A stretch of DNA of 6,755 nt, taken from Sphingobium sp. Lineage in GTDB: Bacteria; Pseudomonadota; Alphaproteobacteria; Sphingomonadales; Sphingomonadaceae. Below the pieces are notes generated by a model. It did no database searches. It was given only the letters and a program-made list of their open reading frames with translations, and was not told the DNA's origin. Both the position numbers and the translations under genes were made by a program. Positions 1 to 6,755 of the stretch are shown piece after piece; position 1 is the first letter of the stretch; each line of letters starts with the position of its first letter. The DNA is taken from the NCBI GenBank assembly GCA_030148625.1, contig JASBTC010000021.1, positions 1 through 6,755 of the forward strand, given 5' to 3'.

Positions 1-507
1 GGCATAGCCGTCGAACCCGGCGCCGATCCAGGGATTGGCCAGCCCGTCCGAACCGGCCAACGGCGCGCGCGGCTGGTTGTAGACATTATAGCCGTCGGGT
101 GTGGTGCCGCCGAGTTCGGGCGTCGGCGTGCCTGCGGTATAGACGCCGAACAGCGACATTTGCTCGTAGGATCCGCCGGCCAGCAGGTCGAGCGAGCCGA
201 GGCCGGTGCGCACGACGCTGAACTGCTGGACGGTCTTCATGCCGTTCAGCCAGTTGCCGTTGAAGCCGTCGGCGACCGATGCCTGCGGGTTCAGATAATG
301 CCGGTCGGACAGGGTGAGATTGCCCGTTTGCCCGTTCGCGGCCAGCTCACTGGCGGCGCGCAGCGCCCGGCCGTCGGACGACCCGATATCGGCGCCGGCG
401 ACGAGGCGCATCGACCAGGATTGCGATCCCGCTTTGAGCATCGGCGCCACCGCCCAGATGCGTCCCTGGGTGCCGTCCGCCTGTGTCGGGCGCGTCGGTT
501 CCTTCAC
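1..507 (-). other. Family-conserved block after the hexad region, cut by the left edge (residues 2083-2251)
   Basis: RIWAVAPMLKAGSQSWSMRL starts at 2098 and is followed by VAGADIGSSDGRAL, then NLTLSDRHYLNP. From 2178 comes FSVVRTGLGSLDLLAGGSYE and then QMSLFGVYTAGTPTPE. I recognise the order (APML-GSQSW, RTG-G-LDLLAGG, SLFGVYTAGT) from filamentous haemagglutinin family outer membrane proteins, where more beta-helix and a DUF3739 region normally follow. The frame is still open at base 1, so that part would lie left of the window. Confidence 0.75.
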
Positions 508-3500
508 GCCGCCCACCGGCTGCATGTTGACGCCGGCCGGAATGGTCGTGCCCGGCGGCAGGGTGACGTTGGCGTTCAGCGAGACGTCGTTGAGGAACGC
601 GCTGAAGGCCGACCCGGCCGGAATACGCGTCGGCGCGATGCCGATCTCGTTGGGCAGGATCGTTCCCGCGCCGAAATAGGCACGCGGTTCGATATATTGC
701 GTCACCACGTCGCCCGCCGCGTAGAGCGGCGCCGCGCCGGCGAGGAAATCGGCCTGGCTCGCCCAGATCGGTGCCTTGGCCGTCCAACCGGTGGCAAAGA
801 GATAGTCCCAGTCGCTGCTGGCGAAGCCGAACGGAATCTCGACGCCGCCACGCACCTGCGATCCTTCGCGGACGACGACGTCGAAATCGAGCATGACCGT
901 CGACGCGGCACCGCCGGCAAAGGTGGTGACGCCCGATGCCGTCGGATCACCCTGCAGAACATAGGGCGAGGTCAGCACCGTCGGTTCGCGCACCAGCCCG
1001 AACAGGCCGTCGAGCTCGATCACGCTGTCGCGCGGGATGATGTCGCCGGCCTGCAATTGCGCCGAAGCCGACAGGGTGAGCGTCGCCGGAAGCGTCACGC
1101 CCTTCGGCCAGGTCATCGGCTGCAATTCGACGGCCATCGGCAGCACCGTTCCCGCACCGAGCACCGTGTCCGCCGGAAGCTCCATGCCCGTCTTCATGAT
1201 CGTGCCGCGCGCGATCAGCCCGCCGCCGGGCAGGCGGATATCGGCGGTCGCCGTCCAGTCCTGCGCCAGCACATAGCTTTGCGCCAGCCGCGTTTCGGCG
1301 CCCAGCAGGTAATTGCCCTGCACTTCGAAACCGTCGACCGGAATGTCGTAGCCGAGCGTCGCATGCACCGGCAGCTTCGCCCCGGCGGCCAGCTTCACCG
1401 GCATCGGCAGCTTGTAATCCTGCAGCCAGCCGGTGGTGACGCCCTGTCCGCCCGGATAGAGCACCCAGCCATTATCGTCCGGCGTCCGCGCCGGCATGCC
1501 GAAACCGTCGGTGATCGAACCGTGGATGTCGAGATCGTCGGCCGCGCGGATCAGCAGCACGCCGGCCTCGCCGGAACCATAGCCGCCGCCCGCCGGATCG
1601 GCGTAATTGGCCGCGCGCGGTGTGTTCGGATTGAGGCTGGCATAGCGATAGCCGGCAAGATTGAGGTCCCCCGAGACGCGCAGGCTGCCGCCCGGCGCGC
1701 TCGCCAGTTCGACGCCCGGCCGGAAATGGAAGGCATCGCGATAGGCGCTGAGCCCCGCCATCCGGCCGATGAGCGCGCCGTTGCCGAGCGCGGCATCGAT
1801 AAAGGCGTCGCTGTCCAGATGCACGGCATCGAGCAGCGCCTGATTAATGACGCCGTTCGCCGGGTGATAGGTGCGGAACGCATTGACCGAGAGGCTCTGG
1901 GCGCCGCGGATGGTGAGCGTGCCGGCGGCCTGGATGGCGACGTCGTTGGCGCCCACGCGCGCGGCGTTGAGCTCGATGCGGCCGCGATCGACCTTGTCGG
2001 GCGAGCTGACATCGATCGTGGCCCCGGCCTCCAGCGCGAGCATGCCGCTCGCCGAGGTCAGTTCCACCGTCGCGCGATTGGACGCTTCGATCGGCGCGCC
2101 ATAGCTGTCGACCTGCAGCGCTGTGCCGTGCGCATCGAGTATGGCGGTTGCCGCGAGCGTCAGGTCGTCGCGCGCCGACAGGCGAATGCTTCCGGGCTTC
2201 GCGCCGCTGGCATCGATACGCCCGCGAACGGTCAGATCACCGCCATCGGCCGCGATGCTGACATGCCGGGCCTTCACTTCGTCGCCGATCACCAGATCGC
2301 CGGTCTTGACGATGAAGTTGCGCCGCTCGGTGACGCCGCCTTCGGTCAGCCGGGTGTTGAGCCCGGTGAAATCGGCGAGCACGCCGGCGCGGACATCGAT
2401 GCTGCCCGCACGCAGGCTGGGATCCACCTTATGATCGCCATTGCGGACATGGCCGTCGATCTTGCCGTCGAGCGCCACCGTACCGCCCAGCGCGGTCACC
2501 TTGAGCACGCCGGCATGATTATAGTCGGCGGACAGATCGATGCCGGCGCCGGCGTTCAGGCGGATATTGCCGTTCCGGCTTTCCAGCTCGACATCGCCGC
2601 CCCAGCTGTAGCGCGTCTCCTCGAAAAAGTCGGTCGCCTTGCCGGCCACGTCGATCGTCGCCTTGTCGCCCAATGTCAGGTCGCCGATCGCGGTCAGCAC
2701 GAGCCGGCCGCTGGACAGCGCCACATTGGTATCGGCGAGGATCGTCGCGCCCGTCATATGGATTTCGGCGCCCAGCGCGGCATCGACCCGCTTGGCCGGG
2801 CGGGCATAGCCCTCGGGCGCGGTCAGGCGGATGTCGCCGCCGGCGACATAGGTGACGTTCGATCCGGCCGTGCCGGTCAGCAGCGGCGTCGTCAGGTTGA
2901 GGTTGCCGCCCGTGCCGGGCTTTCCATATTCGGCCTGCGACTGCCAGACCGAGATGTTGGCGCGATGGTTGCTCTCGATCCGTTCGGACGCGGTGAGATT
3001 GACCGTCGAGAAACCCAGCGCGAGCCGGTCGAGCGCCAGTTCGGCCGGCACCAGCAGCCCGTCCTGATAGCCGAGCACGATGCGGTCCGCGACGAAGTTG
3101 AGACTGCCCTTGCCCGTGCCCGGACCATTGGCGATCACCCCGCCGGGAAGGCCGGCGATCGGTTCCTTCTCCCATTGGCCGCCGCGCGCGCCCAGCATCC
3201 CGTTCCACACCAGGGTCCTGGCGCTGATCGTGGCGCTGTCGCCATCGCCGCCGTGACCGTAAAGCGCGGGGGTGTTGAGCACGAGTTGCAGCGACGATGC
3301 GCCCGTCGCGGGATTGCGCGTGTCGAGATCGACACTGCCATAAAAATTGATCGACTGGCTGGCCGAGAGGATCAGCCGCTCGAGCGCCGGCGCGCGCTTC
3401 GCCGGGTCGCCGAGCATCAGCCGATCGAGCACGGCCTGGGTGAGCACGATACCGTCGGGCAGGATGTCCGCCCCCGCCGCCTGTTCCAGCGAGTCCGTCG

Positions 3501-6500
3501 TGCCGATGTTCACATAGCCGGTCGAGAAACCCAGATAGCGCGCGCCGTAATTCGCCTTTTCGCCAAGGCTGACGGGTCCGCCGCTGGCAAAGGCCAGGGT
3601 GCCGTCGGAATAGAGCGAGGCGCCGTTCTCGACGACGATCAGGCCGGTGGCGCCGGTGACCTGGGGGGCCGGCAGTTCGAGCAGGCCGTTGGAAACCGCG
3701 AGCACATTGGCGTTGGTGTTGGTGATGACATAGCCCATCGTCGAATCGAAGGCGGGCTTGCCCTTGCCGAGCGAGGTGATCGTGGCCCCCGCTTCGATCC
3801 GGATGTCGGTGTTGCCGTCCGAGACCAGCAGAATCTGCGGTGCCGATAGGACGGCGCCATCACGCACCGCGATCTCGCCGAAACTGCCATAGCTGAGCAG
3901 TCCGCCGCCGCCCGCCGTGATGTTGATCGACGGGCTGCCGAAGCCGATGCTGCGCCCGACGCGTCCGCCGAGCACCATCATGCTGGCGCCCACCGCATTC
4001 AGGTCCGACGCGCGCAGCCAGGCATTGCCCGGCGTGCCCTTCGCGCCATCGGCCAGGATCTCCAGCGTGTAGCTGCTGCCGCTGCCCCAGTTTCCCGGCA
4101 CCACGGCCAGCGAACCGCCCAGCCCGTTCTCCGCCGGCGCGAACAGCCCGGTTCCGGCGAACGAGAAAACCGGCCGGGTCGCATTCGCCTTCGGCGTCGA
4201 AAGCGCCAGCACGAACTCCTTGCCGTCGCGCGGCAGCAACGGCACCGGCTGTCCGAACAGCGAGGAGGCCGGCCGCTTGATCAGGAAATCCTCGAAGCTC
4301 GTCTCGTTATATTGCGAATGGGTGCGCACCACCTTGGCCGGCGTCAGGATGATATCGACCGGCGTGGCGGAAGGCGCGTCCATATGCGCGACGCTGGTAT
4401 GCACGCCCAGCGCGATCGAGCCGTCGGGCAGGCGCGTGACTGCGCCGGCGCCCGGTTTCGTCACCTTGCCCATCTCGACGCGATAGGCTCCGTCCAGCAG
4501 CGCATATTCCGCGGGCAACAGCATATAGGTGCCGGGCTTCAGCCCCTCTACGCCGTCGGGGATGATGATCTGCCGGCCGAAATCGGGCTGATCGTGACCG
4601 TCGATCGCCGCGGGCGCGGCCGAATCCCGATAGGCGGGCACGATCGCATAGACCGTGTTGTCGGGATGGCTCAGACCCTGATAGCCCGGATTCACATTGG
4701 CGAGCGCGGTCTGCAATATGTCGACCGAGCCGCCGCGGCCGGGGATGAAGCCGGCGCCGGTCGGCGTCCCGCCGCCCGACAGGTCGAGCACCGCGCCCTT
4801 GTCCGCCTTTAGCGAGCCGACGACCGTCACGCCCTGCGATGAGACCGTCGTCTCCACCTTGGTACCGTTCCGGGTCCAGCTCAGCCCATCGGTCGTGCCG
4901 CCATAGGGAATGAAAAGCCCCTTCGCGCTGACCGACGTCAGGCTGCCGGGCAGCAGATTGACTTCGCTGGTGGTGAGATTGTCCTCATTCGTCCAATAGT
5001 TCCGGCCGGGCACGGCCATTTCGGGGCCGGGAAAATAGCCGCTGCCGCCGACGCCCAGCGTGATCTGGCCGAGCGGCGCGCGCAACACGCCATCCTGGTT
5101 GATGATGTCCGCGCCGACGACCAGCCGGCCATAGAGCGAGAGCGGCGGTGCCGCCGGTACGTCGCCCGGCAGACGATGGAAGCTGACGGTGCCCCCCGAC
5201 ATCATGGTCGTGTAGACGCTGGTCTCACCGGGAAAGCGATAGCCGTAAATGCCCGCCAGGATGCTCGCCTGCGCGCCGGTCACGGGATAGATCTGCGCCG
5301 CGGTGAAGGCGATGTTGCTCATCGTGCGGATCTCGCCGCCGGTCAGGCGGATATCGCTCCGGCTGATGACGTTGATGTCCTTGGGCGCGGCATATTCATA
5401 TTCGAGCTGCCTGCCGCCGGAGAGGCCGATCGATCCGTTCACGCCGAACCGGATGCCCGCCATATCGACCAGCCCGCCGGTGATGGTGATGCTGCCCTCG
5501 CCGACCGTCGGCCGCTGGAACAGCGCGATCGCGCCCGAATTCTGATAGGTGATGTCGTTGCCCCACATGGTTCCGCCGCCGGCGAAATTCACATAGGCGG
5601 CGCTCAGCTTCACATGGCCGTCGGTGTCGAAATTGCCGATGGTGCCGCTGAGCGTCAGGTTGCGCCCCAGATCGAGCGCGACGTCGCCGTTGAAGAGGAC
5701 GACATCGTCGCTCTTCAGGGTCAGGCTGTCGAAACCGCCGGCCTTGGCCCGATCGGCGCCGACGCGCGCCTGGCCGACGAGATCGGCCCTGCCCGCATTG
5801 CTGGCCGTCGATTGCTCGACGGTCTGGCCCGGAGACCAGCATCCGGTGATGCAATCGCCGAACCGCAATGCGCCCGGCAGGCCGGCGTCATAGGTCTGGT
5901 CGATGATGACGCTGCGCAGGCGGCGCATATAGTCGGGCACCGCGCGGCTGGGCGTGCCAGTGGCGCCGAAATCGTAGAGGATGGGGGTGGTGAGCGAGAC
6001 CGACAATTCCCCGCCCAGCGCGCCTGCGCCGCCCGCATGCGCGCGGATGTCGCCATCGAGGAAGACGCCATATTGCGAATCGAAAGCGACACGGCCGCCA
6101 TCGGTCGCGACGAGCAGGCTCTTGCGCTGTTCGGGCAGGTTCGACGCCAGATAATCGACTTCGGCGCTGGCGCCCGAAGCATCGAGCACCGCGCCGGGGC
6201 GCACGACCACATAGGCCGAAGTCAGCTCGCGCGGCACGGTCAGGCCGCGCGGCATCAGCACCTGGCCGCCGACATGAATGTCGCCGCCTTCCGACACTTG
6301 GGCATAGCGCAGGCCGCGACGATCGACGGCCGAGATCGCCCGGCCCGATACGTCGATGACGCTGCCCGTTTCCAGCCAGATCGCGCGGGTGGAATCGTAG
6401 AGGATGGGGCCCGCGCTTGTTTCGAAGCGATTCATGTTCTCGGCCGGGCCGGCCGCCAAGTCGACCGATCCGCCGCGCGCTTCGATGCGGCCTTCGATCA

Positions 6501-6753
6501 GCATACGATCGGCGGCGACCACCGAGATCGACTGGCCATCGTCGACGCGCAGGGTCGTGTCGGCGCCAAGATGGAAGCTGCCGAAGACCCGCGCATCGCG
6601 GTTCGTACCGCCATAGGGGCTGGGCGCGTTGGTATCGCCCACGCCTATGGCGGTCAGCTTCAGGCTGGCGCCCTTGCGCTGGATGAAACGTCCGTTCGCC
6701 GAATCCTCCTGGAACAGCGGCGGCAGCCATAATTCCATCGCATCGTCGGGCGC
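1..6753 (-). CDS. Filamentous haemagglutinin family (TpsA-type) giant adhesin, internal fragment lacking both ends
   Basis: This frame stays open for 2251 codons and is cut by both window edges, so no start, signal peptide or stop can be given. The translation is rich in Gly, Ala, Asp, Leu, Val and Thr, almost free of Cys, and made of short beta-strand coils of the kind G-x-I-D-A-S-G-x-x-x-G-x-I-x-L-x-A, as expected for a right-handed beta-helix. Several stretches match what I remember of DUF3739-type filamentous haemagglutinin family proteins: RAIWLETGSVIDVSGRA (from residue 123), QIYP (487), RAPLGQITLG (to 567), GLFIPYGGTTDG (612), GFIPGRGGS (668), PGTYMLLPAEYALL, ASDLNAVGAS (915) and SLFGVYTAGT near the left edge. 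Known family members are exported by two-partner secretion through a TpsB outer-membrane pore and act as surface adhesins or biofilm proteins. Ligand and role here are unknown. The frame was cross-checked: its four TTA/CTA/TCA codons fall exactly where the opposite codon-aligned frame stops, which argues against a frameshift. The family assignment is firm; the adhesin role is inferred. Confidence 0.93.
508..684 (-). repeat. Hexad-patterned segment B (residues 2024-2082)
   Basis: A second, looser hexad run: FGAGTI (2027), LPNEIG, IAPTR (five residues), IPAGSA (2044), FSAFLND (seven), VSLNAN, LPPGTT (2065), IPAGVN (2071) and MQPVGG. The Pro-Ala-Gly-Thr wording (GAGT, PAGS, PPGT, PAGV) is the same as in segment A, which suggests the two runs share an origin or a structural role. 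It ends just before the family-typical RIWAVAPMLKAG block. Confidence 0.6.
820..873 (-). repeat. Short hexad island between the two longer runs (residues 1961-1978)
   Basis: Three consecutive six-residue units, VREGSQ, VRGGVE and IPFGFA, follow the strand-like VMLDFDV. The flanking stretches (LTSPYVLQGDPTASGVTTFA before, SSDWDYLFATGWTAKAPIWA after) do not keep the period and are aromatic-rich, so they look like loops or a small inserted fold between hexad segments A and B. Confidence 0.5.
1006..1413 (-). repeat. Hexad-patterned segment A (residues 1781-1916)
   Basis: Here the coil pattern changes to a period of six. From residue 1782 the units are LPMPVK, LAAGAK, LPVHAT and LGYDIP. After a one-residue slip come LGAETR (1817), LAQSYV and LAQDWT. 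A long run starts at 1859: LPADTV, LGAGTV, LPMAVE, LQPMTW, then a five-residue unit, LPATLT, LSASAQ, LQAGDI and IPRDSV. Position 1 is Leu or Ile, position 2 is often Pro, Gly or Ala, and position 5 is often Thr, Val, Ala or Ser. This resembles the hexapeptide rule of left-handed beta-helices, although the fold is not proven. Related Pro-Ala-Gly-rich stretches occur in family members I remember. The DNA copies have diverged, with no obvious perfect tandem repeat. Confidence 0.7.
1483..2520 (-). other. Regular beta-helix coils (residues 1412-1757)
   Basis: Clear coil pattern: VLKVTALGGTVALDGKIDGH, GSIDVRAGVLADFTG, DLTVRGRIDASGAKPGSIRL, then SARDDLTLAATAILDAHG, GMLALEAGATIDVSSPDKVD and RGRIELNAARVGANDVAIQA. 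The spacing of the turn Gly/Asp residues is about 20 residues per coil, as in FHA-type beta-helices. A less regular stretch (VNAFRTYHPANGVINQALLD onward, and AYRDAFHFRPGVELASAPGG) interrupts it. It ends with a Gly/Tyr-rich loop (ANYADPAGGGYGSGEAGV) and DDLDIHGSITDGFGMPAR. Confidence 0.7.
3005..3018 (-). repeat. 14-bp direct repeat copy 2, encoding LGFST
   Basis: Second copy of the 14-mer at 3521-3534. It encodes residues 1246-1250 in LDRLALGFSTVNLTASERI, one of the L[DE]RL modules. Confidence 0.75.
3521..3534 (-). repeat. 14-bp direct repeat copy 1, encoding LGFST
   Basis: The + strand GTCGAGAAACCCAG occurs here and at 3005-3018, 516 bp (172 codons) apart and in frame. Here it encodes residues 1074-1078 in ARYLGFSTGYVNIG. 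Confidence 0.75.
4477..5838 (-). other. Conserved core of the FHA-like stalk (residues 306-759)
   Basis: This part carries the densest run of motifs I associate with the DUF3739-type family. Beta-helix coils (SLTLKSDDVVLFNGDVALDL, then NLTLSGTIGNFDTDG) lead to SDIRLTGGEIRTMSNIAFTA and QIYPVTGAQASILAG at about 487. GRLVVGADIINQDGVLRAPL then GQITLG follows at 542-567, GLFIPYGGTTDGLSW at 612-626, GAVLDLSGGG then GFIPGRGGSVDIL from 668, NTVYAIVPAY, and GLKPGTYMLLPAEYALLDGA in 734-759. The order of these blocks matches my memory of related proteins, so this is the strongest evidence for the family call. No enzyme-like motif is visible. It probably forms a rigid rod with loops. Confidence 0.8.
5839..5853 (-). 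other. CX3C cysteine pair, the only cysteines seen in the fragment
   Basis: Residues 301-305 read CITGC, in the context RFGDCITGCWSPGQ. I found no other Cys codon in the 2251-codon frame. Proteins secreted through the outer membrane in an unfolded state are usually cysteine-poor, and where they keep a pair it tends to be closely spaced, so a small disulfide loop is plausible. The loop sits between two beta-helix segments and is probably exposed. A disulfide is inferred, not shown. Confidence 0.7.
5970..5986 (-). repeat. 17-bp direct repeat copy 2, encoding PILYD
   Basis: Exact second copy of the 17-mer at 6393-6409, in frame. It encodes PILYD in the context SLTTPILYDFGATG, about 40 residues before the cysteine pair. 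Confidence 0.85.
6393..6409 (-). repeat. 17-bp direct repeat copy 1, encoding PILYD
   Basis: The + strand reads AATCGTAGAGGATGGGG here and again at 5970-5986. The two copies are 423 bp apart, exactly 141 codons, in the same frame, and both encode Pro-Ile-Leu-Tyr-Asp. This copy is followed by Ser and the RAIWLETG block. Confidence 0.85.
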
Positions 6754-6755
6754 CG

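Larger units (their letters stand above)
2521..4476 (-). other. Middle stalk with repeated L[DE]RL modules (residues 760-1411)
   Basis: This segment begins with TPAKVVRTHSQYNETSFEDF and the domain-like ASDLNAVGASMMVLGGRV (915-932). It then runs through coils such as IAVRDGAVLSAPQILLVSDG. Three related modules follow: LDRLML, LERLILSASQSINFYGSV and LDRLALGFSTVNLTASERI. The last two are typical family positions in my memory. After GGNLNLTTPLLTGTAG comes a regular coil stretch, LTLGDKATIDVAGK (from 1359), then GGDVELESRNGNIRLNAG and GIDLSADY (to 1411). One stretch (GGQWEKEPIAGLPGG) is loop-like. All of this suits an extended beta-helical rod. No catalytic or toxin motif is seen. Confidence 0.7.
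5854..6753 (-). other. Beta-helix segment 1 with family-conserved RAIWLETG block (residues 1-300)
   Basis: The first 300 visible residues form successive coils such as SISVVAADRMLIEGRIEARG followed by GSVDLAAG. A block I recognise from the family comes next: GPILYD at 115-120, RAIWLETGSVIDVSGRA from 123, then an AVDRRGLRY turn and GGDIHVGGQVL. A second PILYD lies at 257-261. A more polar, Arg-rich stretch (PDYMRRLRSVIIDQTYD) leads into the cysteine pair. There is no signal peptide and no NPNL/NPNGI-type TPS secretion motif, so the true N-terminus lies further right. ATG codons in this frame near the edge, such as the one at 6736-6738, are therefore internal methionines and not starts. Confidence 0.75.

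Noticed and set aside
1618..1635. LNPNTP resembling the NPNL/NPNG motif of the TPS secretion domain
   Set aside because: It lies deep inside the stalk (about residue 1710), without the surrounding TPS domain pattern, and is a chance match.
2519..3208. 229-codon minus-strand open frame
   Set aside because: Off-frame shadow rich in Arg and Gly, with no motif. It overlaps well-patterned beta-helix coils in the true frame.
160..3849. 1229-codon open frame on the + strand
   Set aside because: It is the exact codon-aligned complement of the adhesin frame. Its product is Arg/His/Gln/Asp-rich with no domain pattern, while the minus strand gives family-recognisable beta-helix sequence.
5888..6730. 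280-codon minus-strand open frame starting at the ATG in TTATGG
   Set aside because: Shifted frame of the same gene with Arg/Pro-rich shadow composition; the frame open across the whole window is the coherent one.
5176..6732. 518-codon open frame on the + strand
   Set aside because: Same antisense frame as above. It ends at the complement of a single TTA Leu codon in the real gene, and the product is low-complexity Arg/Ala/Asp-rich.
6700..6738. Shine-Dalgarno-like AGGAGG on the minus strand (complement of CCTCCT) and ATG codons near the right edge, as a possible gene start
   Set aside because: No start codon lies at a proper distance after the AGGAGG, no signal peptide follows the ATGs, and the frame runs on past the edge in mid-domain sequence.
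1..6753. Contact-dependent inhibition (CdiA-like) toxin
   Set aside because: No VENN-type pretoxin motif, no toxin-like C-terminal domain and no small immunity gene are visible. The left end still matches the stalk of DUF3739-type proteins.
1..6753. N-x-S/T sequons as sign of HMW1C-type glycosylation
   Set aside because: About a dozen are present, close to what the Asn, Ser and Thr content would give by chance, and no glycosyltransferase gene is in view.
1..6753. CRISPR arrays, tRNA/rRNA genes, insertion sequences, terminators or promoters
   Set aside because: None seen. The whole window is coding, the direct repeats are short and in frame, and no paired inverted repeat with a T-tract was found.

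Overview
The whole window is the interior of one gene. On the minus strand, one frame is open from base 6753 to base 1: 2251 codons with no stop, and both the start and the end of the gene lie outside the window. The product is a fragment of a very large secreted protein of the filamentous haemagglutinin (FhaB / TpsA) type. It belongs to the subgroup with a repetitive beta-helical stalk that usually ends in a DUF3739 region. Neither the N-terminal secretion (TPS) domain nor that C-terminal region lies in the window. No other gene, RNA gene, mobile element or CRISPR array is supported.

The DNA is GC-rich, and by eye the reading frame strongly prefers GC in third codon positions. Yet Tyr is mostly TAT and His mostly CAT. 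That combination, and the protein type, suggest an alphaproteobacterium, probably a sphingomonad; this is inference.

Layout in protein order (right to left on the + strand; residue numbers count from the right edge of the window). Residues 1-300 are beta-helix coils carrying a twice-used PILYD motif. Residues 301-305 hold the only two cysteines seen, spaced CX3C. Residues 306-759 are the best-conserved family core (QIYP, RAPLGQITLG, IPYGGTTDG, GFIPGRGGS, PGTYMLLPAEYALL). Residues 760-1411 continue with ASDLNAVGAS, three L[DE]RL modules and a second coil-rich stretch. Residues 1412-1757 are regular beta-helix coils. Residues 1758-2082 are different: they contain two runs and one short island of six-residue periodicity ([LIV]-P/G/A-x-x-[T/S/V]-x). 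Residues 2083-2251 return to family-typical sequence (WAVAPMLKAGSQSW, SLFGVYTAGT) and run off the left edge.

By family knowledge, such a protein is exported by the Sec system, crosses the outer membrane through a TpsB (FhaC/ShlB-type) partner, and acts at the surface as an adhesin or biofilm factor. None of the partner genes is visible here. The most unusual feature is the hexad-patterned part near the C-terminal side of the fragment.
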